In this document: positions 15,499 to 24,866 of the stretch, piece after piece | How the letters are laid out: each line of letters starts with the position of its first letter | Numbering within the stretch: position 1 is the stretch's first letter | From: Bog-793 sp035625025 | GTDB taxonomy: Bacteria; Actinomycetota; Acidimicrobiia; Acidimicrobiales; Bog-793 | Direction of reading: 5' to 3' | Assembly (NCBI GenBank): GCA_035625025.1 | Contig: DASPQJ010000030.1 | Coordinates: 15,098-79,097, forward strand | Length of the DNA: 64,000 bases | Notes under the pieces: generated by a model | What the model was told of the DNA's origin: nothing | Seen by the model: the letters and a program-made list of their open reading frames with translations, nothing else | The model's database searches: none | Made by a program: the position numbers and the translations under genes

Positions 15499-18400
15499 AT
15501 GGCAGGGTCGCCGGACCGCCAGTCCTTCGCCCACCTCCACCAGCACACCGAGTACTCGATGCTCGACGGAGCGGCGCGCGTCCGAGAGCTCGTCGACGCC
15601 GCGGCCGTCGACGGTCAGCCCGCGCTGGCGATCACCGACCACGGGAACATGTACGGCGTCCTCGAGTTCTACCGCGCCTGTCACGAGCGCGGGATCTCGC
15701 CGATCGTCGGCATGGAGGCCTACATGGCGCGCACGTCGCGCCATGAGCGCCCGGTGCGGCGGGGCCGTCTCGACGACACCGGCGGCGAAGCCGAGCGCGG
15801 CGAGAAGCTCTACTACCACCTGACCGTCCTCGCCGAGACGAACCCGGGATACCGCAACTTGATGAAGCTCTCGTCGGAGGCCTACCTCGAGGGCTACTAC
15901 TACAAACCACGGGTCGACTGGGAGCTGCTCGAGCGCCGCCACGAGGGGCTGATCGCCACCACCGGCTGCCTCGGTGGCGTCGTCGCGCAGGCGATCCTCG
16001 CCGGCGACGCCGCCGAGGCCCGCGGACTCGCGGGCCGCCTCCAGGAGATCTTCGGCCCGGAGAACCTCTTCGTCGAGCTGCAGGACCACGGGATCGCCGC
16101 GCAACGTCAGATCAATCCGGTCCTCGTCGAGATCGCCCGGGCGATTCGGGCGCCGCTGCTCGCGACGAACGACGGTCACTACTGCCGTCGTAGCGACGCC
16201 GTCGCGCACGACGCGCTCCTCTGCGTGCAGACCGGCGCGACCATCAACGACCCGAAACGATTCAAGTTCGAGAGCGCTGAGCACTACCTGAAAACCGCCG
16301 CCGAGATGCGGATGCTATTCCGCGCTCTTCCGGAGGCGTGCGACAACACCCTTGTTATCGCGGAGCGCGCCCACGTCGAGATCGAACTCGACAAGCCGAC
16401 GCTTCCGGAGTTCCCGATCCCCGAGACTTTCCTCGCCGGCTCCTACGAAGCGTCGGCGTCGGCGTACCTCGCCGACCTCACCCGACGTGGCGCCGCCGAA
16501 CGCTACGGATCGCCACTATCCGAAGAGGTCACGAGCCGACTCGACTACGAGCTCGGTGTGATCGCCAAGATGGGGTTCTCCGCTTATTTCCTCGTCGTTT
16601 GGGACCTCATTCGTCACGCCCGCGCGCAGAAGATCCGCGTCGGACCGGGTCGGGGTTCCGCCGCCGGCAGTCTGGTCGCTTACTGCCTGCGCATCGTCGA
16701 CATCGACCCGATCCGCTACGGGCTCGTCTTCGAGCGGTTCTTGAACCCGGGCCGCAAGCAGATGCCTGACATCGACATGGACTTCGACGAGCGCTACCGG
16801 TCCGAGATGATCCGCTACGCCTCGGAGCGGTACGGCTGGGACCACGTCGCGCAGATCGTGACTTTCTCCACGATCAAGGCACGGGCGGCGGTGCGCGACG
16901 CCGCGCGCGTCCTCGGGCTGCCCTACGCGGTCGGCGACAGGGTCGCCAAGGCGATGCCACCGCTCGTCATGGGTCGTGACGCGCCACTGCGGTTCTGCTT
17001 CGAGCAGGTCGAGGGGCACGGGGACGCCTACGTCGCGGCGACGAGCCTGCGCGAGATGTACGAGGCCGACCCCGAGGCGAAGACGGTGATCGACGTCGCG
17101 CGCGGTCTCGAGGGCCTGCGTCGCCAGGACGGCATCCACGCCGCCGCGGTCGTGATCTCGAAAGAGCCGCTCACCGAGTACATGCCGATCCAGCGCAAGC
17201 CCGAGCCCGGGACCGATCCAGCCGACGCGCCGATCGTCACGCAGTACGAGATGCACGGGGTCGAGGAGCTCGGGCTGCTGAAGATGGACATCCTCGGGCT
17301 GCGCAATCTCTCGGTGATCGAGACTGCCCTTGACCTCGTCGAGAAGGCGACTGGGACCCGTCCCGACATCGACGCCGTGGCGCTCGACGACGAGACGACC
17401 TACGCGATGCTCCGGCGCGGCGATTCGATCGGCGTCTTCCAGCTCGAGGGCTCAGCGATGCGGTCGACGCTGCGCGCGCTGGCGCCGACATGTTTCGACG
17501 ACGTCGCCGCGCTCGTGGCCCTCTACCGGCCCGGGCCGATGGCGGGGAACATGCACCGCGACTACCCGGATCTGAAGAACGGCCGGGTACCGCCCAAATA
17601 CGTCCATCCCGAGATGGCGGAGGTCCTCAGCGACACCTACGGCCTGATGCTCTATCAGGAGTCCGTGATGCGTGTCGCCGAGCGTTTTGCCGGGTACACG
17701 CTCGAGGAGGCGGACAACCTCCGCAAGGCCTGCGGGAAGAAGGACGCCGAGCTGATCGCCGCGGAGCGCGAGAAGTTCGTGCGGGGCTGCGTCGACCGCG
17801 GTTACGGAGAGGAGCTCGGCACACGGCTTTTCAACATCATCGAGCCCTTCGCCAACTACGCCTTCAACAAGTCCCACGCCTACGGTTACGGGCTCGTCGC
17901 CTACCAGACGGCCTGGCTGAAGGCGAACCACCCCGTCGAGTACCTGGCCGCGCTCCTGTCATCGGTGAAAGACGACAAGGACCACACCGCCATCTACCTC
18001 GGGGAGTGCCGCACTCTCGGCATCGAGGTGCGCGTGCCGGACGTCAACGAGTCGAGCTCGAATTTCACCGCCCGTCGCGGCGGCGCGCGCCCCGGGAGCC
18101 CCGGAGTGATCGTGTTCGGACTATCCGCCGTGCGCAACGTCGGCGAAGGGGTCGTCGGGCTCATCGTCGCCGAGCGCGAGAAGAACGGAGCATTCGCCGA
18201 CTTCCACGACTTCTGCTGCCGGGTCGATCCGTTCGTCCTCAACAAGCGCTCGATCGAGTCGCTCATCAAGGCCGGGGCCTTCGACTCCCTCGGCCACCCG
18301 CGTAAAGGGCTCTGCCTCGTCTTCGAGGAGATCATCGACCGCGTGCTCGCCCGGCGACGGGAGGAGGAGCTCGGGATTTCGACGTTGTTCTCGGTGCTCG

Positions 18401-19107
18401 CGGAAGTCCCCGCAGACGAGTCGGGCGGGCTCGACGAGGCCCGACTCGCCATTCCGGACGTCGAGTTCGACAAGACCGAGCGGCTCGCTTTTGAAAAGGA
18501 GATGCTCGGGCTGTACGTGAGCGACCACCCGCTCTTGGGATTCGAAGCGGCCTTGCGGCTGCGGACCGACGCGACGGTGCGCGAGCTGCTCGACCAGGCG
18601 ATGTCACCGGAGGCCTTCGCCGAACTCGGCGGCTCGTCGGTCGTCGTCGGCGGCGTCGTGACCGGCCTGAACCGCCGCTACACGCGGCGCGGCGAGCTGA
18701 TGGCGACCTTCGTCCTCGAGGACCTCGAAGCGGCGATCGAGGTGTTCGTCTTCCCGAAGACGATGGCGGAGCACGGGATGCGGCTCGAAGACGACGCGAT
18801 CGTCTGCGTGCGCGGGCGGCTCGACCTGCGGGAGGAAGTGCCGAAGCTCGTCGCGATGGAGGTCACGCGTCCCGAGCTCACGGCCTCCGACGAGGCCATC
18901 GAGCTCCGCGTTCCCCTCTCGTCGGTCTCGGAATCGGTCGTCGCCCGGCTGAAAGAGCTCGTCGTCGAGCACCCCGGCCCGGTGCCGGTCCACATCCGTC
19001 TGGGGCAGAAGGTCCTGCGCCTTCCGTCCAAGTTCAACGTCGACCCGCGCGGAGGCCTCGTCGGCGCGCTGAAGGAGCTGCTCGGCGCCAACGCCGTTTC
19101 CGCCTAG
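15499..19107 (+). CDS. dnaE: DNA polymerase III alpha subunit DnaE
   Basis: A 1202-residue replicative polymerase of full length (DnaE1 type). Domains in order: the PHP domain at the N-terminus (FAHLHQHTEYSMLDG, residues about 8-22), the palm with RVGPGRGSAAGSLVAY (about residue 380) and the catalytic aspartates of PDIDMDFDERY (about residue 422), the fingers region around LGLLKMDILGLRNL and GVFQLEGSAMR, a tandem HhH part, and a C-terminal OB fold (VVVGGVVTGLNRRYTRRGE, about residue 1050). The ATG at 15499 is preceded by GTGGAGG. A DnaA-box-like repeat lies just upstream. Confidence 0.97.
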   Translation: MAGSPDRQSFAHLHQHTEYSMLDGAARVRELVDAAAVDGQPALAITDHGNMYGVLEFYRACHERGISPIVGMEAYMARTSRHERPVRRGRLDDTGGEAERGEKLYYHLTVLAETNPGYRNLMKLSSEAYLEGYYYKPRVDWELLERRHEGLIATTGCLGGVVAQAILAGDAAEARGLAGRLQEIFGPENLFVELQDHGIAAQRQINPVLVEIARAIRAPLLATNDGHYCRRSDAVAHDALLCVQTGATINDPKRFKFESAEHYLKTAAEMRMLFRALPEACDNTLVIAERAHVEIELDKPTLPEFPIPETFLAGSYEASASAYLADLTRRGAAERYGSPLSEEVTSRLDYELGVIAKMGFSAYFLVVWDLIRHARAQKIRVGPGRGSAAGSLVAYCLRIVDIDPIRYGLVFERFLNPGRKQMPDIDMDFDERYRSEMIRYASERYGWDHVAQIVTFSTIKARAAVRDAARVLGLPYAVGDRVAKAMPPLVMGRDAPLRFCFEQVEGHGDAYVAATSLREMYEADPEAKTVIDVARGLEGLRRQDGIHAAAVVISKEPLTEYMPIQRKPEPGTDPADAPIVTQYEMHGVEELGLLKMDILGLRNLSVIETALDLVEKATGTRPDIDAVALDDETTYAMLRRGDSIGVFQLEGSAMRSTLRALAPTCFDDVAALVALYRPGPMAGNMHRDYPDLKNGRVPPKYVHPEMAEVLSDTYGLMLYQESVMRVAERFAGYTLEEADNLRKACGKKDAELIAAEREKFVRGCVDRGYGEELGTRLFNIIEPFANYAFNKSHAYGYGLVAYQTAWLKANHPVEYLAALLSSVKDDKDHTAIYLGECRTLGIEVRVPDVNESSSNFTARRGGARPGSPGVIVFGLSAVRNVGEGVVGLIVAEREKNGAFADFHDFCCRVDPFVLNKRSIESLIKAGAFDSLGHPRKGLCLVFEEIIDRVLARRREEELGISTLFSVLAEVPADESGGLDEARLAIPDVEFDKTERLAFEKEMLGLYVSDHPLLGFEAALRLRTDATVRELLDQAMSPEAFAELGGSSVVVGGVVTGLNRRYTRRGELMATFVLEDLEAAIEVFVFPKTMAEHGMRLEDDAIVCVRGRLDLREEVPKLVAMEVTRPELTASDEAIELRVPLSSVSESVVARLKELVVEHPGPVPVHIRLGQKVLRLPSKFNVDPRGGLVGALKELLGANAVSA

Positions 19108-19232
19108 CGCGCCGGCCCGACACGGGTGACAGGCGTGACTGGGCCGCGCCCCGCCTCGACGAGTCGAGGGTGTGTCCGGAGAGCCCCCGGCAAGGCGGCG
19201 TCAGGCGCCCCCCGTGGCGTGCCGTGTCGCCG

Positions 19233-19249
19233 TTCCCGTAGACTGGGAA
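19233..19249 (+). promoter_or_regulatory. TAGACT -10-like box inside a TTCCC/GGGAA inverted repeat
   Basis: TTCCC (19233-19237) and GGGAA (19245-19249) flank GTAGACT, which contains a TANNNT box (19239-19244). This could be the promoter of the gene starting at 19366, with a repressor or activator site overlapping its -10 region. The regulator is unknown. Confidence 0.3.
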
Positions 19250-19365
19250 TATCCACATCGTCGTGAGCAGGTCCTGCGTGTGGTCGTGGGGAGAACGACG
19301 ACGGGCCGCTCGGGTGAGTCGGCGCACAGCGGGACAGTAGAGCAGTGAGGGGTTTACGAAACGTG

Positions 19366-20034
19366 ATGGACGTCGCGACGAAAGACTGCACGGCGTTGAG
19401 CGACGCGGAGCTCGGCGAGCTCGCCGACCTGTGTGCGGAGAACGGGAACGGATACGAAGTCGGGTTCCTCTCCAAGCAACGCGACGAGTGGGTGCTCGTC
19501 ACCCACGTCCGCGAGCAGAACAAGCTGCGCGGCTTCGCCTTCTCGACGCTCGAGAGAATCGGCGGAACACCGAGCTTGCTCGTCGGTGTCGCCTCGTTCA
19601 CGCGCACCAACGTCGCCGAGCAGGCGCTGAAGGCGATCATGCGCGACCTGTTCCGCCGGGCCGTGCTCGCCTTCCCCGACGAGGACGTGCTCGTCGGCAC
19701 CCGCATGGCGAACGCGGCGTCGTTCCGCGGCTACGGCGGGCTCGCCGAAGTCGTGCCGCGTCCGGGTCACAAGCCTTCGGGCGAAGAGCGAGCCTGGGGC
19801 CGACGGCTCGCCAAACGGTTCGGCGTCGACGGACAGCTCGACGACCGCGTCTTCGTCGTGAAAGGTGACGCCAACCCCACGGGGATGCTCGATTACGCAC
19901 CACGCCGCGCCCCGGCGCTGGCGACGCAACTCGCCGAGCTGTTTACCCCGCTTGACCGCTCACGTCGGGACACGCTCGTCGCGTTCGGCTGGGCGATGGC
20001 CGAGGACCTCGCCGCCGGGAATCTTCCGAAGTAG
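19366..20034 (+). CDS. Conserved-looking hypothetical protein, possibly GNAT-like
   Basis: A 222-residue protein with good codon structure. Its alternation of strands and helices (EWVLVTHVREQNKLRGFAF, LLVGVASFTRTN, AIMRDLFRRAVLAFPDEDVLVGTRM) recalls an N-acetyltransferase-like fold, but I see no definite acetyl-CoA motif and do not name a function. The ATG at 19366 follows GAGGGGT at a suitable distance; the GTG three bases earlier or the one at 19345 are alternatives. Its last 75 nt overlap the end of the convergent minus-strand gene. It is a lone gene downstream of dnaE. Confidence 0.6.
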   Translation: MDVATKDCTALSDAELGELADLCAENGNGYEVGFLSKQRDEWVLVTHVREQNKLRGFAFSTLERIGGTPSLLVGVASFTRTNVAEQALKAIMRDLFRRAVLAFPDEDVLVGTRMANAASFRGYGGLAEVVPRPGHKPSGEERAWGRRLAKRFGVDGQLDDRVFVVKGDANPTGMLDYAPRRAPALATQLAELFTPLDRSRRDTLVAFGWAMAEDLAAGNLPK

Positions 20035-20808
20035 CCTCCGCCACCGCCGCATAAGGCGCCGCGGCACCCGGCGGGGCAGCACGGCGAGGACCACCTTGGC
20101 GGCGTGCCCGTGGCGCACTGCCGCGAGTCCGCAGAGGAGGTAGCTCGGACGGAAACCGAGGGTCTCGACGAGTTCGCCGCGCCGCAGGGGATGTTCCGTC
20201 GCGAACGCCGCCCGGCGGGCGACGGGATCGGCGACGAGCACGGTCTGGGTCGTTCCCGACCACGAGATCGTGGCGACGACCTCGCCATCGGGCCGCACGG
20301 AGAGCTCGAGGGAGCGGGGTGAAGTCTCGATGACGACGACCGACTGGTTCGCCCCGTCGAGCTCGAGGTAGGCGATCGACGGTCCCCACGTCGAAAGGAG
20401 TGAGGCGCCCTGGCGCGGCGGCGACGCGAGCTGGCGGAGGAGACGCCGGGCCGGACGGCGTCGAGCTCGCCCGAGAAGCGTCGGCGGGCCCAGCGCGAGG
20501 ATCGCCTCGGGCCGGGCGGGGTCCTCCGGCTCCTCGTCGTCGGCGAGGGTCACGGCGACGACGTCGAAGCGGGCGGCGAGGCGCGGCCGGCCCTCGGGGG
20601 TCCGGACCCGCTGGAGCTGCGGCGCCCCTTCGGGACGCGACCGGAGCAGCGTCCCCGAGGCGAGGTCGACGCCGACCCACTCCTCAGGTCCCGGCGACAG
20701 GACGAGACAGGTGAGCTCGGCGCCCGGCACGGCCGCGGGTCGCGTCCCGACCCGCAGGTGACGGGGGAACCGGATCCGACGGTGCCTTGGTGTCTGGGCC
20801 CTCGTCAC
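19960..20808 (-). CDS. Hypothetical protein in the menE-yyaL operon
   Basis: A 282-residue protein of unknown family. Its start GTG (20808) overlaps the yyaL stop by 4 nt (GTGA), so the two are translationally coupled. The middle is beta-strand rich (SIAYLELDGANQSVVVIETS, EVVATISWSGTTQTVLVADP), and both ends are very Arg-rich; the C-terminal half has a hydrophobic stretch (SYLLCGLAAVRHGHAAKVVLAVL) that could be a membrane segment. I see no catalytic motif. The 3' end overlaps the convergent gene by 75 nt. Confidence 0.6.
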   Translation of the reverse strand: MTRAQTPRHRRIRFPRHLRVGTRPAAVPGAELTCLVLSPGPEEWVGVDLASGTLLRSRPEGAPQLQRVRTPEGRPRLAARFDVVAVTLADDEEPEDPARPEAILALGPPTLLGRARRRPARRLLRQLASPPRQGASLLSTWGPSIAYLELDGANQSVVVIETSPRSLELSVRPDGEVVATISWSGTTQTVLVADPVARRAAFATEHPLRRGELVETLGFRPSYLLCGLAAVRHGHAAKVVLAVLPRRVPRRLMRRWRRLLRKIPGGEVLGHRPAERDERVPT

Positions 20809-22814
20809 ATCGAGATCATTGCTGTCGCGTCGGCCACCGCGTGGTCGATCGCGGCGGAAATCTCCGCCGGGTCGGTGACCGGGGCGAGGCAAGCTCCCCG
20901 ACGGCAGACGTAGGCGCCCCCGAGGTGGCGGCCGGCGACGCGCGGGCTCGGCGCTGAGGCGCCCCAGACGAGCACCCGCTCCGGCACGTAGCCGGCCGAC
21001 GCCGCGGCGACGAGGTCCGGGCGGTCCCCGACGACGACGATCTCGACCGCCCCGAGCTCGAGGAAGACCGCGGCCTCGACGAGATGGGCGAAGTCGAGCG
21101 GCGAGTCCGCCAGTGCCGAACCCGCCGCGGCAACACTTTGTTCGGCGCGGGTCCACAGGGTCGTCTCCCCGGAGATCGCGGCGAGCCGCGCCAGGGCGGA
21201 GGCGGCCACCGAGCCCGCGGCGGGTGTGACGCCGTCGTAGATCTGGCGGGGGCGCACGACGAGCGTCTCGGCGTCGCTTCCCGTCGCGTACCACCCCCCG
21301 TCGGGGGCGGAGAACAGCCGGATGAGCTCGTGGGCCGCCGTGAGCGCTTCGTCGCCGAAACGGCCGACCCCGGTGAGCTCGCCGAGGCGCGTGAAACAGT
21401 CGACGAGCCAGGCGTAGTCGGCGGCGACCCCGAGGTGGGCGGCTCGTCCGGCCTGCCAGACCCGCAGCCACCTCCCGTCCGGGCGCCGCAGCGCGGCGAG
21501 CAGGAACTCGCCGAGCTCGACCGCCCTCGTCCGCCAGAGGGTGTTCCCCGTCGCCGCCGCGGCCTCGGCGAGAACCGAGCAGGTCATCGCGTTCCACTCG
21601 GTGACGACCTTGTCGTCGAGTGCCGGACGGACCCGTTCGCCCCGGGCGCGGCGCAGATCGACGCGGCAGCGTTCCACCTCGGCCGGCCGGAGGAGATCGC
21701 CCCGCACCGGGCGGGAAAGGACGCTCCTCCCGTTGTCGAGGTTGCCCCCGGCGCCGACGCCGTACCACTGCGCGGCGAGGGCCGCCCTTTTCGCGCCGAG
21801 GACCCCGATGAGCTCCTCGAAAGTCCAGGCGTAGAAACGCCCTTCCTCGCCTTCGGAATCGGCGTCCTCGGACGACCGGATGCCGCCGGCGGGGTCACGG
21901 AGGACGTCGAGCACGTAGCCCAGCGTCTCGTCGAGCACCTGGCGCCAGCGGCTGTCACCCGTCACCTGCCAGGCGTGCAGGTAGCAGCGGCTGAGCGCGG
22001 CCTGGTCATAGGCCATCTTCTCGAAATGGGGCACGAGCCAGCGACGATCGACCGAGTAGCGCGCGAAGCCACCCCCGAGGTGGTCGTAGATACCGCCCGA
22101 GGCCATCGCCGCGAGCGTCGTCGTCGCCATCTCGAGGGTGCGGGGGCGTCGGAGTCGGTGGGCGCGCAACAGCAGCTCGAGCCGCGGCGCCTGGGGGAAC
22201 TTCGGCGCGCCGCCGAGGCCGCCGTATTCGGGGTCGAAGTTCGCGGCGAAGCCAGCGACCGCCCGGTCGACGAGCCCCGAGGCGTCCGGGACCGTCGTCG
22301 CCGGCCCCGGCGAACCGAGCCGAGCCGCGACGGCCGCGGTGAGCTCGTCCGCTTGCCGGCCGATCTCGTCGCGCCGGTTCGTCCAGGTCGCCGAGACTGC
22401 CTTGAGCACGTCGGCGAAGGCCGGCAGGCCGTGGGCGGCGTGGCGCGGGAAGTAGGTGCCGCCGAAGAACGGGCGGCCCTCGGGGGTCGCGAAGACCGTG
22501 AGTGGCCATCCCGCTTGGCCCTGCAACGCCTGGACGGCCTCGAGGTAGACGGCGTCGACGTCGGGCCGCTCCTCCCGGTCGACTTTGATGGCGACGAAGC
22601 CATCGTTGATGAGGTGGGCGACGGCTTCGTTCTCGAAGGATTCGTGGGCCATGACGTGACACCAGTGACACGCGGCGTAGCCGATCGAGATGAGCACGGG
22701 ATGGTCGAGGCCCCGGGCGCGGGCAAAGGCTTCCTCGCCCCAGGGGAACCAGTCGACCGGGTTGTCCCGGTGCTGGCGGAGATAGGGGCTGAGTTCGTCG
22801 GCGAGGTGGTTCAT
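20805..22814 (-). CDS. yyaL: YyaL-like thioredoxin-domain protein (DUF255, spermatogenesis-associated protein 20 family)
   Basis: A 669-residue cytosolic protein. The N-terminal domain is thioredoxin-like with the family signature GYAACHWCHVMAHESFEN (about residues 47-64), where CHWC corresponds to the CxxC motif, followed by REERPDVDAVY and GWPLTVF. The remainder is an alpha/alpha barrel resembling N-acylglucosamine 2-epimerase/six-hairpin glycosidases (GGIYDHLGGGFARYSVD, WLVPHFEKMAYDQA). The enzymatic role of this widespread family is unresolved. The ATG at 22814 overlaps the menE stop (ATGA) and its own stop overlaps the next gene (GTGA). Confidence 0.92.
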   Translation of the reverse strand: MNHLADELSPYLRQHRDNPVDWFPWGEEAFARARGLDHPVLISIGYAACHWCHVMAHESFENEAVAHLINDGFVAIKVDREERPDVDAVYLEAVQALQGQAGWPLTVFATPEGRPFFGGTYFPRHAAHGLPAFADVLKAVSATWTNRRDEIGRQADELTAAVAARLGSPGPATTVPDASGLVDRAVAGFAANFDPEYGGLGGAPKFPQAPRLELLLRAHRLRRPRTLEMATTTLAAMASGGIYDHLGGGFARYSVDRRWLVPHFEKMAYDQAALSRCYLHAWQVTGDSRWRQVLDETLGYVLDVLRDPAGGIRSSEDADSEGEEGRFYAWTFEELIGVLGAKRAALAAQWYGVGAGGNLDNGRSVLSRPVRGDLLRPAEVERCRVDLRRARGERVRPALDDKVVTEWNAMTCSVLAEAAAATGNTLWRTRAVELGEFLLAALRRPDGRWLRVWQAGRAAHLGVAADYAWLVDCFTRLGELTGVGRFGDEALTAAHELIRLFSAPDGGWYATGSDAETLVVRPRQIYDGVTPAAGSVAASALARLAAISGETTLWTRAEQSVAAAGSALADSPLDFAHLVEAAVFLELGAVEIVVVGDRPDLVAAASAGYVPERVLVWGASAPSPRVAGRHLGGAYVCRRGACLAPVTDPAEISAAIDHAVADATAMISM

Positions 22815-23959
22815 CGACCGATATCGCCCTCGGCGAGGGCCCGTTTCAAGGTGTCCCGGCGGACCTTGCCGATCCCCGTGCGGGGCAACGCCGGAACGAG
22901 GACGAGCTCCTTGGGCGCCGCGATCGGGCCGAGCTCGCCGCGCACGAGCTCTCGCAGCTCGTCGAGCGTCGGCGGCGACGCGTCGGTGGTCTCGACGACG
23001 GCGACGACGCGTTCGCCCCACTCGGGGTCCGGGACGCCGACGATGACGACCTCGGCGACGCCGGGGTGGGCGCGCAGCACGGCCTCGACCGGCACGGGCC
23101 AGACCGACTCGCCTCCCGTGCGGATCACGTCCGCCATCCGTCCGAAGACTTCGAGCTGACCTTGCGGCGAGAGCATCCCCGCGTCGCCCGTCCGGAACCA
23201 GCCGTCGGCGTCCTTCGGGTCGTCGCCGAAACGGTAGGCGCGCAGGAGCATCGGGCCACGCAGGACGATCTCTCCGCCGGCGGCGATCCGGATCTCGACG
23301 CCGTCGAGCGGCCAGCCGTCGTAGACGACGCCGCTTCCCGTCTCGGTCATGCCGTAGGTCGCGACGGCGTTGCGCGGCCGCACGTTCGGCATCGGCCCCC
23401 CACCGAGGACGATCGTGCGGAAGCGCGCCGCTTCGGCGCCGAGCCGCGCGCAGGTGGTCGGGACGAGCGAGACGAGGGTCGCGCCCCGGGCCGCGGCCGA
23501 GGTCACCCCGCCGACGGCGAAGACGGGCTGCACCTCGAGGGGGGTGCCGGTCGCCAGGGCCCGTGTGACGACGGCAAGCCCCCCGACGTGGGCGAGCGGC
23601 AGGCAGCACAGCCACTTGTCCCGGGCGGGATCGACGCCGAGGCGAGTGCTGACGGCGCACGCCGACGCCGTCACCGCGTCGTGGGTGAGGACGACGCCGC
23701 GCGGTTCCCCCGTCGTGCCCGAGGTCGCGACGACGTAGGCGTCGCCCTCCTCGATCGGGCGGGCCGCGGCGAGTTTGGTCTCGTCGCCATCGGCCCCCAC
23801 GACGACGGCGGGGCGGAGGGCCTCGAGGACGCGGATCTTGGCCGGAGCGGGGAGGCGCTGGTCAACCGGGAGGACGGCGTCGCCGGCGTCATGAACTCGC
23901 CGCATCGCGGCGACGAACCCGGCGTCGCCCGCCATGTCCAGGGCGACGAGCCGACGCAC
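22811..23959 (-). CDS. menE: 2-succinylbenzoate-CoA ligase MenE (short AMP-forming ligase)
   Basis: A 382-residue member of the ANL superfamily that activates 2-succinylbenzoate with CoA in menaquinone synthesis. The P-loop-like ATP motif is VVATSGTTGEPRGVVLTH, followed by PLAHVGGLAVV, the ATYGMTETG loop (A5), GWFRTGDAG (A7) and a C-terminal PRTGIGKVRRD with the catalytic Lys. It is shorter than typical ligases because the N-terminal part is reduced, as is common for actinobacterial MenE. The GTG at 23959 lies only 21 bp from the divergent menB ATG, supporting the assignment and a shared promoter. Confidence 0.88.
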   Translation of the reverse strand: MRRLVALDMAGDAGFVAAMRRVHDAGDAVLPVDQRLPAPAKIRVLEALRPAVVVGADGDETKLAAARPIEEGDAYVVATSGTTGEPRGVVLTHDAVTASACAVSTRLGVDPARDKWLCCLPLAHVGGLAVVTRALATGTPLEVQPVFAVGGVTSAAARGATLVSLVPTTCARLGAEAARFRTIVLGGGPMPNVRPRNAVATYGMTETGSGVVYDGWPLDGVEIRIAAGGEIVLRGPMLLRAYRFGDDPKDADGWFRTGDAGMLSPQGQLEVFGRMADVIRTGGESVWPVPVEAVLRAHPGVAEVVIVGVPDPEWGERVVAVVETTDASPPTLDELRELVRGELGPIAAPKELVLVPALPRTGIGKVRRDTLKRALAEGDIGR

Positions 23960-23965
23960 TCACGG

Positions 23966-23972
23966 TAGCCTA
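23966..23972. promoter_or_regulatory. Symmetric -10 element shared by divergent menE and menB
   Basis: The 7-mer TAGCCTA contains TAGCCT on the plus strand (9 nt before the menB ATG) and TAGGCT on the minus strand (7 nt before the menE GTG). Both fit TANNNT. With only 21 bp between the start codons, both messages are probably leaderless or nearly so and use overlapping promoters. Confidence 0.55.
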
Positions 23973-23980
23973 ACGGCCTC

Positions 23981-24832
23981 ATGACGACTGCTGAGCTGGG
24001 CCTGCCCGCCTGGGAGGCGAGCGGCGACTACGACGACATCACGTACGAGACGGCCGAGGGGATCGCCAAGCTGACGATCTGCCGGCCGGAGGTCCGCAAC
24101 GCCTTCCGGCCCCGGACGATCAGCGAGCTCGGCCGAGCGCTCACGGTCGCCCGCGACGATCCGGAGATCGGCGTCATCATCCTCACCGGGCAGGGCTCCG
24201 AGGCGTTCTGTGCCGGAGGGGACCAGAAGGTCCGCGGCGAGGACGGGTACCTCGGGGACGACTCGGTCGGGGGGCGCGGCATCGGCCGGCTGAACGTCCT
24301 CGATCTGCAGATCCAGATCCGCCGGTTGCCGAAGCCCGTCGTCGCGATGGTCGCCGGTTACGCCATCGGCGGTGGCCACGTCCTCCATCTCGTCTGTGAT
24401 CTGACGATCGCGGCGGACAACGCCCAGTTCGGTCAGAACGGCCCGCGCGTCGGCAGTTTCGACGCCGGATTCGGCGCCGGGTTGCTGGCGAGGACGATCG
24501 GTACGAAACGGGCGAAGGAGATCTGGTTCCTCTGCCGCCACTACGACGCGTCACGCGCTCTGGCGATGGGGCTCGTGAACGCCGTCGTGCCGCTCGATCG
24601 GTTGGAGCTCGAGACGGTCGCCTGGTGCCGGGAGATGCTGCGACTCTCGCCGATGACACTGCGCCTGCTGAAGGCCGGGTTCAACGCCGCCGAGGACGGT
24701 CTGGCGGGAGTCCAGCAACTCGCCGGGGACGCGACGATGCTCTTTTACATGACCGAGGAGGCCCAGGAGGGCCGCGACGCCTTCGTCGAACACCGCCCAG
24801 CGGACTTTGGCCGTTTTCCACGCCGGCCGTGA
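23981..24832 (+). CDS. menB: 1,4-dihydroxy-2-naphthoyl-CoA synthase MenB
   Basis: A 283-residue crotonase-fold enzyme that cyclises succinylbenzoyl-CoA to the naphthoate ring. The family pattern is clear: ITYETAEGIAKLTICRPEVRNAF at the start (cut here as RPEVRNAF), the oxyanion-hole segments FCAGGDQKVRG and AGYAIGGGHVL, and the MenB-type active-site region GPRVGSFDAGFGAG with the catalytic Asp, ending LFYMTEEAQEGRDAF. The length is normal. It diverges from menE across 21 bp and is followed after 34 bp by menA. Confidence 0.96.
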   Translation: MTTAELGLPAWEASGDYDDITYETAEGIAKLTICRPEVRNAFRPRTISELGRALTVARDDPEIGVIILTGQGSEAFCAGGDQKVRGEDGYLGDDSVGGRGIGRLNVLDLQIQIRRLPKPVVAMVAGYAIGGGHVLHLVCDLTIAADNAQFGQNGPRVGSFDAGFGAGLLARTIGTKRAKEIWFLCRHYDASRALAMGLVNAVVPLDRLELETVAWCREMLRLSPMTLRLLKAGFNAAEDGLAGVQQLAGDATMLFYMTEEAQEGRDAFVEHRPADFGRFPRRP

Positions 24833-24866
24833 AGGCCGCGGAACCCTCGTGGAACTGAGGCGGTAA

